64,000 nt of DNA from Thauera aminoaromatica S2 (GCF_000310185.1 NZ_AMXD01000002.1:1-64000), one strand, 5' to 3'. Shown: positions 10,666 to 19,950, counted from the stretch's first letter. Notes: a model not told the origin generated them from the letters alone. Program-made: numbers and translations.

Positions 10666-10746
10666 TTACGTCGCGCGCATGCCTACGCCTACTACGCGTA
10701 CTACAACGACCAGCGACAGGAGCGAGGGACGGCCGGAAACGGACAT
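10666..10746 (-). CDS. ilvBN leader peptide (attenuation, IvbL-like)
   Basis: A 26-codon frame starting MSVSGRPSLLSL and continuing VVVVRVVGVGMRAT then TAA. Seven of ten consecutive residues are valine, and LL-L precedes them. It resembles the E. coli IvbL leader, which also contains VVVVRVV. Ribosome stalling at valine/leucine codons would be expected to prevent formation of the terminator at 10593-10634. The ribosome site is weak (no clear GGAG before the ATG), which is the main uncertainty. Confidence 0.82.
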   Translation of the reverse strand: MSVSGRPSLLSLVVVVRVVGVGMRAT

Positions 10747-10759
10747 TGGAACGGATCTG

Positions 10760-10846
10760 CAAGAAAGCGTAAACAACGTGACGGCGAGTTTAATCACGAA
10801 AAGCTGCACTGCACAAGAAAATTTTCGCGTGCCGGACCGCGCGCGC
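10760..10846 (-). promoter_or_regulatory. probable promoter region of the ilvBN leader
   Basis: On the minus strand TTGTGC and TAAACT are 18 nt apart upstream of the leader peptide, a loose sigma-70 match in an AT-rich stretch just after the fadD stop. No experimental-type support is visible. Confidence 0.3.
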
Positions 10847-12508
10847 TCACTTCGGCCGCAGCTCGCGGCGCAGGATCTTGCCGACGTTGCTCTTGGGCAG
10901 TTCGTCGCGGAACTCGACGTGGTGCGGCACCTTGTAGCCGGTGAGGTTCTCGCGGCAGAAGGCGATCAGGGCCTCGGCCGTCAGCTTCGGATCCTTGCGC
11001 ACCACGAAGACCTTCACCGCCTCGCCGCTGCGCTCGTCGGGTACGCCGATCGCGGCGACCTCGAGCACGCCCGGATGAGCGGCGACCACGTCCTCGACCT
11101 CGTTCGGGTACACGTTGAAGCCGGACACCAGGATCATGTCCTTCTTGCGATCGACCAGGCGCACGAAGCCGCGCTCGTCGACGGTGGCGATGTCGCCCGT
11201 GCGCAGGAAACCGTCGTGCGTGAAGATGCGCGCGGTCTCCTCGGGGCGCTGCCAGTAGCCCGGCGTGACCTGCGGACCGCGCACGCAGAGCTCGCCGCGC
11301 TGGCCGAGCGGCACCTCATGCCCGGCATCGTCGCGGATGCTGATCTCGGTGGAGGACACCGGCAGGCCGATCGAATGGTTGAACTCGGCGAGATCGAGCG
11401 GGTTGATCGTCACCGCCGGCGAGGTCTCGGTGAGGCCGTAGGCCTCGACCAGAGACACTCCGGTGACCTTCTTCCACTTCTCGGCGACCACCTGCTGCAC
11501 CGCCATGCCGCCGCCCAGGCTCACCCGCAGCGTGGAGAAGTCCAGCTTGGCGAACTCGGGGTTGTTGAGCAGTGCGTTGAACAGCGTGTTGACCCCGGTG
11601 ATCGCGGTGAAGCGGTGCTGACCGAGCTCCTTGATGAAGCCCGGGATGTCGCGCGGGTTGGGGATCAGCACGTTCTTGGCGCCGATCTTCAGGAAGGTGA
11701 GGCAGTTCGCGGTGAGCGAGAAGATGTGGTAGAGCGGCAGCGCGGTGATGATGATTTCCTTGCCCTCGCCCACGTAGGGGGCGATCCACGCATGCGCCTG
11801 CTGCAGGTTGGCGATGACGTTGCGATGAGTGAGCATGGCCCCCTTGGCCACTCCGGTCGTGCCGCCGGTGTATTGCAGGAAGGCGACGTCCTCATGGCCC
11901 ACCTGCGCCGGCTGCAGCTCGTGGGCAGCGCCGCGCTGCAAGGCCGTGGAAAAGCGCACGTGGCCGTCGAGCCGCCACGGCGGCACCAGCTTGCGCACCT
12001 TGCGCACGACGAAGTTCACGATCGCGCCCTTGACCAGGCCGAGCATCTCGCCCAGGCTGGTGACCACGATGTGGCGTATCGGCACCTGCGCCCGCACATG
12101 CTCGAGCGTGTGGGCGAAGTTCTCCAGGATCACGATGACCTCGGCGCCGGAGTCCTTCAACTGGTGCTCGAGCTCGCGCGCGGTGTAGAGCGGATTGACG
12201 TTGACCACCGTGTAGCCCGCGCGCAGCGTGCCGAAGAGCGCGATCGGGTACTGCAGCACGTTGGGCATCATCAGCGCGACGCGCGCACCGCGGGGCAGCT
12301 TCAGCGCGCCCTGCAGCCAGGCGCCGAAGCGCGCACTGAGCGCGTCGAGCTCCGCATAGGTGATCGACTTGCCCATGCAGTGATAGGCGGTCTTGTCCGC
12401 ATAGCGCGCCACGCTGCGCTCGAACAGGTCACCCAGGGAACGGAATTCGTCGACGTCGATTTCCGCCGGAATGCCCGGGGGGTAGCTCTTCAGCCAGATT
12501 TTTTCCAT
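10847..12508 (-). CDS. fadD: long-chain fatty-acid--CoA ligase
   Basis: AMP-forming ligase activating fatty acids to acyl-CoA. 553 aa from ATG 12508, preceded by a strong AAAGGAGGAGACC. ANL-superfamily motifs: the P-loop [18 protein letters not shown] (about 215), YGLTETSP (about 345), [23 protein letters not shown] (about 430) and the catalytic-lysine region [12 protein letters not shown] at the C-terminus. Overall similarity is to FadD rather than to benzoate- or acetyl-CoA ligases. It stands alone between the ilv leader and a CBS gene. Confidence 0.88.
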   Translation of the reverse strand: MEKIWLKSYPPGIPAEIDVDEFRSLGDLFERSVARYADKTAYHCMGKSITYAELDALSARFGAWLQGALKLPRGARVALMMPNVLQYPIALFGTLRAGYTVVNVNPLYTARELEHQLKDSGAEVIVILENFAHTLEHVRAQVPIRHIVVTSLGEMLGLVKGAIVNFVVRKVRKLVPPWRLDGHVRFSTALQRGAAHELQPAQVGHEDVAFLQYTGGTTGVAKGAMLTHRNVIANLQQAHAWIAPYVGEGKEIIITALPLYHIFSLTANCLTFLKIGAKNVLIPNPRDIPGFIKELGQHRFTAITGVNTLFNALLNNPEFAKLDFSTLRVSLGGGMAVQQVVAEKWKKVTGVSLVEAYGLTETSPAVTINPLDLAEFNHSIGLPVSSTEISIRDDAGHEVPLGQRGELCVRGPQVTPGYWQRPEETARIFTHDGFLRTGDIATVDERGFVRLVDRKKDMILVSGFNVYPNEVEDVVAAHPGVLEVAAIGVPDERSGEAVKVFVVRKDPKLTAEALIAFCRENLTGYKVPHHVEFRDELPKSNVGKILRRELRPK

Positions 12509-12721
12509 GGTCTCCTCCTTTTGCTGGAAATACCGCCGGAGCGCCGCGATGGCGCCCCGGCTCCGCCCTCCCAAGGCGTCGGACGGGCAAGCGGCCCTTC
12601 CGTTCATTCCAACCATGCCGCACCCGATCTTGGTGTGGGTGTCGACCGAACGGGCGCAGCCCGTTCCTGGAGGTGCGGCGGTTCGACCGCCGCTGCCGGG
12701 CGCGGGGCCCGGCGATGCTGC

Positions 12722-13171
12722 TTATTCCTCGCCCTCGCCCGCGGGCCAGTTGCGGATGTAGTTCTTGAGCATGCGGTTCTCGAAGCTCTGCTCCTCGAGC
12801 ACCGCCTTGGCGACGTCGTGGAAACTCACCACACCGAGCAGCGTGTTGCCGTCCATCACCGGCAGGTAGCGCTGGTGGTGCTCGACCATCAGCCGGCGCA
12901 GCTCGTCCATCTCCATGTCGGGCGCGGCCACGCGCGGCTCGCGCAGCATGACCGCCTCGACCTGCAGCGACTGCCAGTCCGCCCCGCCCTGCTGCACCGC
13001 CTGCAACACCTGCCGGAAGGTGAGCATGCCGACCATCTCGCCACGCGAGAACACGACCAGCGAGCCGACATCCTGCTCGTTCATGATCTCGACCGCCTCG
13101 GCGATGGGTCGGTTGGGGCCGATGGTGAATAACACCTTGCCCTTGATCGCGAGAATCTCGCTCACCAGCAT
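12722..13171 (-). CDS. CBS-domain pair protein
   Basis: 149 aa with two CBS motifs: roughly residues 10-65 (FTIGPNRPIAEAVEIMNEQDVGSLVVF) and 75-130 (MDELRRLMVEHHQRYLPVMDG-NTLLGVVSFHDVAKAVL). Such stand-alone proteins sense adenine nucleotides or related ligands; the partner is unknown. No other domain is present. Confidence 0.88.
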   Translation of the reverse strand: MLVSEILAIKGKVLFTIGPNRPIAEAVEIMNEQDVGSLVVFSRGEMVGMLTFRQVLQAVQQGGADWQSLQVEAVMLREPRVAAPDMEMDELRRLMVEHHQRYLPVMDGNTLLGVVSFHDVAKAVLEEQSFENRMLKNYIRNWPAGEGEE

Positions 13172-13263
13172 GTCGGTCTCCGTGCCGTTGCACTTACAGG
13201 TTTGATGACGCTCACCATCTTAGTGCATCGCCGCGTGCGCGCAAAGCCAGCCGCGGCGTGCCT

Positions 13264-13587
13264 TCAGCGCTTCAGCTCGCCGAGCTTGCCCTTGATGCGG
13301 GCCCAGTGGTCGGCATCCGGCAGAGGATCCTTGCGCTCGACGATCGGCTTCCATTGTTTGGCCAGTTCGGCGTTGAGCGCGATGTAACCCTTCTGGTCGT
13401 CCGGCACGTCGTCCTCGGAATAGATCGCCTCGACCGGACACTCGGCCACGCACAAGGTGCAGTCGATGCACTCCTCCGGATCGATGACAAGGAAGTTGGG
13501 CCCCTCGCGGAAACAGTCGACCGGACAGACGTCCACGCAGTCGGTGTATTTGCAGCGTATGCAGCGCTCGGTAACGACGTAGGTCAT
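13264..13587 (-). CDS. fdxA: 7Fe/8Fe ferredoxin, FdxA type
   Basis: 107 aa from ATG 13587. Two cluster regions lie near the N-terminus: [18 protein letters not shown] (spacing for a 3Fe-4S or 4Fe-4S site) and [16 protein letters not shown] (4Fe-4S). The C-terminal tail of about 50 residues ([17 protein letters not shown]) is typical of the FdxA family. It is a low-potential electron carrier; its partner is not indicated by the neighbours. Confidence 0.9.
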   Translation of the reverse strand: MTYVVTERCIRCKYTDCVDVCPVDCFREGPNFLVIDPEECIDCTLCVAECPVEAIYSEDDVPDDQKGYIALNAELAKQWKPIVERKDPLPDADHWARIKGKLGELKR

Positions 13588-13961
13588 CTCGACTCTCCAG
13601 GCAGGATCGGCCGCCACCCGCTGCGGCTGGCCGAAGGGGGGACAATATAGACCAGCCCTTGGCTTTTTTGCCACGGCAAGCAGGCGCTTGCCCGTCCGCC
13701 AGCAGCGATTTCCTTGACGGCGCCCCCGGCATCGCATAAGTTTCGGAAAAATTTCTTTACGGAAGGCCTCTCCTTCCGCTGGATCGTCGTGCATCGCAGC
13801 AGCGCCTCCCGCTCGCGGCGAGATCGCAGGGGGTCCGCCCCTTCCCGCACGCAGCATCCGTTCGCATTACCCCGCAACACCCCATACCCCGCAGCACCCG
13901 TTACCCGGCAACGAGGGCTTCCGCCTTCGTCACCACCCCCTGCCAGCCTTAGTGAGGAATC
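13588..13961. other. divergent intergenic region fdxA / trxA
   Basis: 374 bp without a gene. It must hold the promoters of fdxA (minus) and trxA (plus). An AT-rich patch (tttcggaaaaatttcttt, 13740-13757) is the likeliest promoter area. The trxA-proximal part contains a 17-bp imperfect tandem repeat. No hairpin or RNA gene is recognised. Confidence 0.5.
13867..13916. repeat. 17-bp imperfect tandem repeat upstream of trxA
   Basis: Three copies beginning TACCCCGCAACACCC, TACCCCGCAGCACCC and TACCCGGCAAC start at 13868, 13885 and 13902, a period of 17 bp. They end about 45 bp before the trxA start. Confidence 0.6.
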
Positions 13962-14288
13962 ATGAGCGAGCACATCCACCATGTGACCGACGGCAACTTC
14001 GACGATGAAGTGCTGCAGTCCCAGACCCCTGTCCTGGTCGATTACTGGGCCGAGTGGTGCGGCCCCTGCAAGATGATCGCGCCGATCCTGGACGACGTCG
14101 CCAAGGACTACGCGGGCAAGCTCAAGGTCGCCAAGCTCAACATCGACGACAACCAGGAGACGCCCGCGAAGTACGGCATCCGCGGCATCCCGACGCTGAT
14201 GCTGTTCAAGGGCGGCAATGTCGAGGCGACCAAAGTGGGCGCCCTTTCCAAATCTCAACTGACCGCCTTCATTGACAGCAACATCTAA
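13962..14288 (+). CDS. trxA: thioredoxin 1
   Basis: 108-aa cytosolic dithiol oxidoreductase. Active site [13 protein letters not shown] (about residues 28-40), cis-proline loop [12 protein letters not shown] (about 73-84). GAGGAATC precedes the ATG. The last codons overlap the start of rho, the usual trxA-rho arrangement. Confidence 0.97.
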   Translation: MSEHIHHVTDGNFDDEVLQSQTPVLVDYWAEWCGPCKMIAPILDDVAKDYAGKLKVAKLNIDDNQETPAKYGIRGIPTLMLFKGGNVEATKVGALSKSQLTAFIDSNI

Positions 14289-15726
14289 GCCGGACCAGGC
14301 TCCGGCCCGTTCCCGCGGTTCCTCGCGCGCCCGTCGCCGCGGCGCGCGCAACCGGGACGGCAATTCCCCCCAGAATCCGCAGACCGAAGACGATCTGTTC
14401 GACGTCGAGAACGGCGGCGAGGAAGGTTCTTCCACGCCGCGCGACCCCGACGCGCCCGCGCTCCACCTGTCCGAACTCAAGGCCCTGCACGTCAGCCAGC
14501 TGCTGCAGATGGCGATGGACGCCGGTGTCGAGGGCGCGAACAGGCTGCGCAAGCAGGAACTCGTCTTCGCGCTGCTGCGCAACCGTGCCCGCAGGGGCGA
14601 ACCGATCTGTGGCGACGGCGCACTCGAAGTGCTGCCTGACGGCTTCGGCTTCCTGCGCTCTCCCGACACCTCGTATCTCGCGGGGACGGACGACATCTAC
14701 GTGTCGCCCTCGCAGATCCGGCGCTTCAACCTGCGCACCGGCGACACCATCGAGGGCGAGATCCGCACGCCCAAGGACGGCGAGCGCTACTTCGCGTTGA
14801 CCAAGCTCGACAAGATCAACGGGCGGCCGCCGGAAGAGTGCAAGACCAAGATCCTCTTCGAGAACCTCACGCCCCTGCATCCGCAGGAGTGCCTGAAGCT
14901 CGAGCGCGAGGTCCGTGGCGAGGAGAACGTCACCAGCCGCATCATCGACATGATCGCGCCGATCGGCAAGGGCCAGCGCGGCCTGCTCGTCGCCCCGCCC
15001 AAGAGCGGCAAGACGGTCATGCTGCAGCACATCGCGCACGCGATCACGGCCAACCATCCCGACGTCAAGCTGATCGTGCTGCTGATCGACGAGCGCCCGG
15101 AGGAAGTGACCGAGATGCTGCGTTCGGTGAAGGGCGAGGTCGTGGCCTCCACCTTCGACGAGCCCGCCACCCGTCACGTGCAGGTCGCCGAGATGGTGAT
15201 CGAGAAGGCCAAGCGCCTGACCGAGCACAAGTACGACGTGGTGATCCTGCTCGACTCGCTGACCCGTCTGGCGCGCGCCTACAACACCGTGGTGCCGGCC
15301 TCCGGCAAGGTGCTCACCGGTGGTGTCGACGCCAACGCGCTGCAGAAGCCCAAGCGCTTCTTCGGTGCGGCGCGCAACATCGAGGAAGGCGGCTCGCTGA
15401 CCATCATCGCCACCACGCTGGTCGACACCGGCAGCCGCATGGACGACGTGATCTACGAGGAATTCAAGGGCACCGGCAACATGGAGCTCCACCTCGACCG
15501 CCGCATGGCGGAGAAGCGCGTGTATCCGGCGATCAACGTCAACCGCTCCGGCACCCGCCGCGAGGAGCTCCTGCTCAAGGCCGACGTGCTGCAGAAGGTG
15601 TGGATCCTGCGCAAGCTGCTGTACGGCATGGACGACATCGACGCGATGGAATTCCTCCTCGACAAGGTCAAGGCCACCAAGAGCAACGCCGAGTTCTTCG
15701 ACGCGATGCGCACCGGCCGCGGCTGA
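14272..15726 (+). CDS. rho: transcription termination factor Rho
   Basis: Hexameric RNA-dependent ATPase. The core starts at [15 protein letters not shown] (about residue 64). It has the RNA-binding cold-shock fold ([30 protein letters not shown]), Walker A ([12 protein letters not shown]), Walker B ([15 protein letters not shown]) and the R-loop. No ATG or GTG lies before the core, so the start is probably the TTG at 14272, inside trxA. This adds some 60 residues rich in Arg, Ser, Gly and acidic residues ahead of the usual start. Confidence 0.93.
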   Translation: MTATSKPDQAPARSRGSSRARRRGARNRDGNSPQNPQTEDDLFDVENGGEEGSSTPRDPDAPALHLSELKALHVSQLLQMAMDAGVEGANRLRKQELVFALLRNRARRGEPICGDGALEVLPDGFGFLRSPDTSYLAGTDDIYVSPSQIRRFNLRTGDTIEGEIRTPKDGERYFALTKLDKINGRPPEECKTKILFENLTPLHPQECLKLEREVRGEENVTSRIIDMIAPIGKGQRGLLVAPPKSGKTVMLQHIAHAITANHPDVKLIVLLIDERPEEVTEMLRSVKGEVVASTFDEPATRHVQVAEMVIEKAKRLTEHKYDVVILLDSLTRLARAYNTVVPASGKVLTGGVDANALQKPKRFFGAARNIEEGGSLTIIATTLVDTGSRMDDVIYEEFKGTGNMELHLDRRMAEKRVYPAINVNRSGTRREELLLKADVLQKVWILRKLLYGMDDIDAMEFLLDKVKATKSNAEFFDAMRTGRG

Positions 15727-15742
15727 TTCCGCGCTCGACAGC

Positions 15743-15773
15743 AAAACGCCACCTTGGAGGTGGCGTTTTTTCT
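15743..15773. terminator. bidirectional terminator rho / hbd
   Basis: Stem AAAACGCCACC / GGTGGCGTTTT with loop TTGGA and flanking T-runs on both strands (TTTTTT on plus, TTTT on minus) lies between convergent rho and the dehydrogenase gene. Confidence 0.85.
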
Positions 15774-15802
15774 TGTGCGGCCGCGCCGTGCGCGGCCGAC
15801 GC

Positions 15803-16654
15803 TCACTTGTAGTCGTAGAAGCCCTTGCCGCTCTTGCGACCGAGGTAGCCCGCCTCGAGCATCTCGACCAGCAGCGGCGCCGGGCGGTACTTGGGGTCCT
15901 TGGTGCCTTCATAGAGGACCTGCATGACCGCGAGCTCGACGTCCAGGCCGATGAGGTCGCACAGCGCGAGCGGGCCGATGGGGTGGTTGCAGCCGAGCTT
16001 CATCGCCTCGTCGATCTCGGCTGCGGTCGCCAGGCCCTCGCCGAGCGCGAACACCGCCTCGTTGATCATCGGGCACAGCATGCGGTTGACCACGAAGCCC
16101 GGACTGTTCTTGACCTTGATCGGCGTCTTGCCGATCGCCTTCGCGACGTCCTCGACCGCGGAGTAGGTCGCCGCCGAGGTCTGCAGGCCGTTGATCAGCT
16201 CGACGAGCGCCATCACCGGCACCGGGTTGAAGAAGTGCATGCCGATCACCTGGCCGGGACGCTGGGTGCCGGCGGCCAGGCGGGTGATGGAGATCGACGA
16301 GGTGTTGCTGGCGAGAATCGCCTCCGGCTTCACGATACGGTCGAGGTCGGCGAAGATGCGCAGCTTGAGATCGACATTCTCGGTCGCCGCCTCGATCACT
16401 AGGTCGCAGTCGGCGAGCGCATCGAGCGAGCTCACGGTGGTGATGCAGGCCATCGCGGCGTCCTTCTGCGGCGCGCTCATCCTGTCCTTCTTGATGAGGC
16501 GGTCGAGGCTGGCCGAGATGGTCGCGAGCCCGCGCTGCACCTGCGCCTCGGCGACGTCCATCATCACCACCTTGCGCCCCGCGACCGCGAACGCCTGGGT
16601 GATGCCGTTACCCATCGTGCCCGCACCCACCACTCCGATCTTGCCGATACTCAT
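15803..16654 (-). CDS. 3-hydroxybutyryl-CoA dehydrogenase (PaaH/Hbd family)
   Basis: NAD(P)-dependent oxidation of short 3-hydroxyacyl-CoAs. 283 aa from ATG 16654: Rossmann motif VGAGTMGNGITQAFA (residues 8-22), then the substrate-side motifs SNTSSISIT and GMHFFNPVPVM (catalytic His), and the C-terminal domain with GFVVNRML. The single-domain size excludes the multifunctional FadB form. It could serve fatty-acid, PHA or aromatic degradation; the context does not decide. Confidence 0.9.
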   Translation of the reverse strand: MSIGKIGVVGAGTMGNGITQAFAVAGRKVVMMDVAEAQVQRGLATISASLDRLIKKDRMSAPQKDAAMACITTVSSLDALADCDLVIEAATENVDLKLRIFADLDRIVKPEAILASNTSSISITRLAAGTQRPGQVIGMHFFNPVPVMALVELINGLQTSAATYSAVEDVAKAIGKTPIKVKNSPGFVVNRMLCPMINEAVFALGEGLATAAEIDEAMKLGCNHPIGPLALCDLIGLDVELAVMQVLYEGTKDPKYRPAPLLVEMLEAGYLGRKSGKGFYDYK

Positions 16655-16955
16655 CGCCTTCGTTCTCCGCACAGGATTTTGGTCGACGCAACGGCCGCCG
16701 GACGACGGTCTCCATACCGCTGCGTATGCGCGGGGACTTTAGCGGATTCCGCGGGCGGGTGCCAGCGTCGCGCGGCCGCACAGCGGGAGGATCGAAAGGC
16801 GCTCCACCCAAGCGTTTCTCGATGCTCGGCAGCTCGGGCGAAGCGCTGCAAGCAAGCCGGCTTTTCGATCATTTCTCGATATTTTTCTTGTGAGTCCCCC
16901 GGGGCAGCGGCTACATTAGAGAGGCCTCCATCCGTCCCCCTTCCTCTCCAAGATC
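16655..16955. other. divergent intergenic region hbd / GntR-1
   Basis: 301 bp without a gene between divergently read genes. It holds the TTTCTCGATATTT motif (16872-16884), 71 bp before the GntR start. Otherwise nothing is recognised. Confidence 0.5.
16872..16884 (+). promoter_or_regulatory. putative GntR operator motif (copy 1)
   Basis: TTTCTCGATATTT, one of six related sequences in the aromatic island. It lies 71 bp before the GntR-1 ATG; the related copy 5' of GntR-2 has almost exactly the same offset and orientation. Confidence 0.5.
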
Positions 16956-17669
16956 ATGCTCCACACCTCGCCTCCCTACGCCGTCCGCCAAGAAACCGAG
17001 GTCGCCGAACCGAAGACGCTGGTCGAGGCGGCCTATCGCAGCCTGCGCCGCAACATCATCGAGGGCCGCCTGTCGCCGGGCGAGAAGCTGCGCATCGAGC
17101 ACATCAAGAACGACTACGGCGTGGGGGGCGCGACGCTGCGCGAGGCCCTCTCGCTGCTCACCTCGGATGCGCTCGTGGTGTCGCAGGGCCAGCGCGGCTT
17201 CCGCGTCGCCCCGGTCTCGCTCGAGGACCTCGCCGATATCACCGAGACGCGGGTGATGCTCGAGTGCAGCGCGTTGCGCCAGTCGATCACGCTCGGCGAC
17301 GAGGCCTGGGAGGCCGAGCTCACCGCCGCCTTCCACCGCCTCACGCGCGCGGAGGAGAAGCTCGCCGAAGGCAACAATCGCGAGCAGTGGGAAGAGCGCA
17401 ACCGCATCTTCCACGAGGTGCTGATCGCCGCCTGCCCCTCGCGCTGGACCAAGCACTTCCTGTCCATCCTCTATCACCAGGCCGAGCGCTACCGCCACCT
17501 CTCGCTGCGTCGCAGCGACGGTACGCGCCGGCTGCACGACGAGCACGCCGCCCTGTTCGAGGCCGCGATGGGGCGTGACGCCGAGACTGCCACCCGCCTG
17601 CTCGGCGAACACATCCGCCTGACGCTGCAGTCGGTCAGCCTCGACAAGGCCGCCACCGCCAGCCACTGA
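16956..17669 (+). CDS. GntR-family regulator, FCD subfamily (GntR-1)
   Basis: 237 aa. An N-terminal winged helix-turn-helix (about residues 20-88: YRSLRRNIIEGRLSPGEKLRIEHI, GGATLREALSLLTSDALVVSQGQRGFRV) is joined to a helical FCD ligand domain with the metal-site histidines spread over about 140-225 (NRIFHEVLIAA, GEHIRLTL). It is a close paralogue of the regulator at 42049-42768. It borders the end of the liv-hemerythrin operon and probably regulates aromatic or organic-acid genes. Confidence 0.88.
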   Translation: MLHTSPPYAVRQETEVAEPKTLVEAAYRSLRRNIIEGRLSPGEKLRIEHIKNDYGVGGATLREALSLLTSDALVVSQGQRGFRVAPVSLEDLADITETRVMLECSALRQSITLGDEAWEAELTAAFHRLTRAEEKLAEGNNREQWEERNRIFHEVLIAACPSRWTKHFLSILYHQAERYRHLSLRRSDGTRRLHDEHAALFEAAMGRDAETATRLLGEHIRLTLQSVSLDKAATASH

Positions 17670-17710
17670 GCCGGCCACCCGGGCTTGCCGCCGCACAGCG
17701 GCGAACAGTC

Positions 17711-17737
17711 AAAAAAATGGCCCGCCGAAGCGGGCCA
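17711..17737 (-). terminator. terminator of the hemerythrin/liv/meta operon
   Basis: Stem TGGCCCGC / GCGGGCCA with a TTCG loop on the minus strand is followed by seven T. It lies 134 nt after the hemerythrin stop and is the first clear terminator in the minus-strand operon that begins at 31369. Confidence 0.75.
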
Positions 17738-17871
17738 AACCCGAAATCACCTCTGCGCGGGCGCGCAGAAGGCAACCACGACGAACTGCTCGATTTCGGG
17801 GAGGGAGAGCCTGGGATGGAGAGGGCCGCGGGGCGCGCGAAGCCTGCGGCCATCTCCGCCGGAGCGTGTGC

Positions 17872-18447
17872 TCAACCGCCGCCCAGCCCGACCGGCGCCG
17901 GGGCGGTGTTGACGATGCGGGTGAACAGCGCCGCGTACTTGCCCGCCGGTCCCTGCCAGGGGTTGTCGTTGGCGAGGAAGGCGGCGTCGATGTGCGCCCA
18001 GTCCTCCGCGCTCAGGTGCTTCCGGGCGAGCGGGAAGATCAGGTGCTCCTCGGTGTTCATGTGCTGCCACTCGTGCTCGATGTAGGTCTTGAGCGCGCCC
18101 TGGAAGCCCGCCAGGCCGGATTCGCCTTCGCGCCGGTAGGCCTCGAGCGCCGCACGCAAGGTGGCCATGCGCGCATCGCCCTCGCGGTGCTCGGCCTCCA
18201 GGCGCTCGATGATCGGCAGCGCCTCCGCGCTGCGCTCGCGCAGGCGGGCGAAGAGGTAGCTGTCCTCCTTGGGGTGGTGCACCTTCTCCGGGACCATCTC
18301 GATGTACTCGATCATCGACGCCATCAGCTCGAAATCGGGCTTCAGCCGCCCCGCCTCGATCGAGGCGACGAGCCCGCGCAACCCGCTCAGCATCGCGGCG
18401 AGGGCGCGGTGCTCGTCATGGATGATGTCCAGCGACTTGTTGCTCAT
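17872..18447 (-). CDS. hemerythrin-domain protein
   Basis: 191 aa, a single HHE/hemerythrin four-helix domain: IIHDEHRAL (about 8-16), VHHPKED (about 55-61) and YIEHEWQHMNTEEHLIFPLA (about 125-145) carry the His/Glu ligands of a di-iron site. Such proteins bind O2 or protect against oxidative or nitrosative stress. The gene starts 20 nt after livF, so it looks like the last cistron of the meta-cleavage/liv operon. A link to O2 supply for the dioxygenases is inference only. Confidence 0.85.
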   Translation of the reverse strand: MSNKSLDIIHDEHRALAAMLSGLRGLVASIEAGRLKPDFELMASMIEYIEMVPEKVHHPKEDSYLFARLRERSAEALPIIERLEAEHREGDARMATLRAALEAYRREGESGLAGFQGALKTYIEHEWQHMNTEEHLIFPLARKHLSAEDWAHIDAAFLANDNPWQGPAGKYAALFTRIVNTAPAPVGLGGG

Positions 18448-18467
18448 GCTTGGTTTCCTCCTTGCTC

Positions 18468-19181
18468 TCAGACGCCGAGATGCTTCTGGATCAGCTCCGG
18501 CTGGGCGCGGATCTCGTCGCTGGTGCCGTCGAATACGACCTGCCCCTTGACCAGGATCATCGCGCGGTCGCAGATGCTGGTGACCGCGCCGTGGTTCTTG
18601 TCCACGATCACGGTGGCGATGCCGGTCTTGCGGATCTCCTTGACGATGCGCCAGATCTCCATCGCGATCAGCGGCGCGAGGCCCTCGGTGGCCTCGTCGA
18701 GGATCAGCAGATCGGGGTTGGTCATCAGCGCACGGCCAATGGTGAGCATCTGCTGCTCGCCGCCCGAGAGCTGCCAGCCGCCGTTGTTGATGCGTTCGCC
18801 CAGGCGCGGGAAGGTCTCCATCACGCGGTCGAAGGTCCACTCGCGGCGACCATCGACGCCGGCGCGCGCCGACATCAGCAGGTTCTCGCGCACGCTCAGG
18901 CTCTTGAAGATGCCGCGCCCTTCCGGCACGTAGGCGATGCCCTGCTGCGCGGTCTGGAACGTGCGCGCCCTGGTGTAGTCGTCGCCGCGCACGAGCACCC
19001 GACCGTGCCTGGGGCGGACGATCCCGAGCATGCTCTTGATCAGCGTGGACTTGCCCATGCCGTTACGGCCCATGAGGGCGATGCCCTCGCCTTCGCGGAT
19101 GTTGAAGTCGATGCCGTGCAGGATGTGACTCGCACCGTAGTAGGTGTGGATCTCCTTGGCTTCGAGCAGCATGTTAGACAT
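18468..19181 (-). CDS. livF: branched-chain-type ABC importer ATPase, LivF family
   Basis: 237 aa. Walker A GRNGMGKST (about 38-46), signature LSGGEQQMLTIGRAL (about 134), Walker B LLILDEATEGLAP. It overlaps livG by 8 nt. Together with livG, M, H and the binding protein it forms a complete HAAT-family importer; because it sits in an aromatic operon, uptake of benzoate-like acids is more likely than of leucine. Confidence 0.9.
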   Translation of the reverse strand: MSNMLLEAKEIHTYYGASHILHGIDFNIREGEGIALMGRNGMGKSTLIKSMLGIVRPRHGRVLVRGDDYTRARTFQTAQQGIAYVPEGRGIFKSLSVRENLLMSARAGVDGRREWTFDRVMETFPRLGERINNGGWQLSGGEQQMLTIGRALMTNPDLLILDEATEGLAPLIAMEIWRIVKEIRKTGIATVIVDKNHGAVTSICDRAMILVKGQVVFDGTSDEIRAQPELIQKHLGV

Positions 19182-19950
19182 GGAAGCTGTCCTCCGTACC
19201 CAGATAGGCCTGCTGGACGGCCACGCTGGCCTTGATCTGCGCGGGCGGCCCGCACTCCAGCAACTGCCCGTTGACCATCACCGTGATCATGTCGGCGACC
19301 GCGAACACCGCATCCATGTCGTGCTCCACGAGCAGGATGCCGCGCGTCTGGCGCAGGCGCTTGAGCACCTCGACCATGCTCGCCGACTCCTCCGAACCCA
19401 TGCCGGCGAGCGGCTCGTCGAGCAGCAGCACCTGCGCGTCGGTGGCCAGCACCATGGCGATCTCGAGCTGGCGCTGCTCGCCATGGCTGAGCACGCCCGA
19501 CACCCAGTCGACGCGCTTGCCCAGGCCGGCCTCCTCGATGCAGGCGCGCGCCTTCTCCAGCGCCCACTTCTGCTCCATCGCCTTGCTGAAGAGGCGCCAC
19601 GGTTGCTGGCGGCGCGACTGTGCGGCCAGGCGCACGTTCTCGAGCACGGTGAACTGCGGGAAGATGTTGGTGCGCTGGTAGCTGCGCCCGATCCCCACCT
19701 GCGAGCGCTGCGCCGCGGTAAGCGCCGTGATGTCCCTGCCGAGGTAGTGGATGCGCCCCTCGGACGGCGGCAGGTCGCCCGAAAGCATGTTGATGCAGGT
19801 CGACTTGCCGGCACCATTGGGGCCGAGCAGCACATGGATCATCTGCCGCTCGAGCGTCACGCTGATGTCCTGGTTCGCCACCAGACCGCCGAAGCGGCGG
19901 GTCAGCTTGTCCGCCTGCAGCAGGACTTCGTTCTTCGTCGTCACGCTCAT
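19174..19950 (-). CDS. livG: branched-chain-type ABC importer ATPase, LivG family
   Basis: 258 aa from ATG 19950. Walker A GPNGAGKSTCINMLSG (about 43), signature LSHGEQRQLEIAM (about 158), Walker B VLLLDEPLAGMGSEE. The first signature residues read LSHGE where LSGGE is usual, as in many LivG proteins. The start overlaps the livM stop by four bases (ATGA). Confidence 0.9.
   Translation of the reverse strand: MSVTTKNEVLLQADKLTRRFGGLVANQDISVTLERQMIHVLLGPNGAGKSTCINMLSGDLPPSEGRIHYLGRDITALTAAQRSQVGIGRSYQRTNIFPQFTVLENVRLAAQSRRQQPWRLFSKAMEQKWALEKARACIEEAGLGKRVDWVSGVLSHGEQRQLEIAMVLATDAQVLLLDEPLAGMGSEESASMVEVLKRLRQTRGILLVEHDMDAVFAVADMITVMVNGQLLECGPPAQIKASVAVQQAYLGTEDSFHV

Noticed and set aside
10544-10762. 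A 72-codon frame upstream of ilvB starting MQIRSNVRF
   Set aside because: It is out of frame with the Val-rich leader, has the composition of a shadow frame and runs through the attenuator into ilvB.
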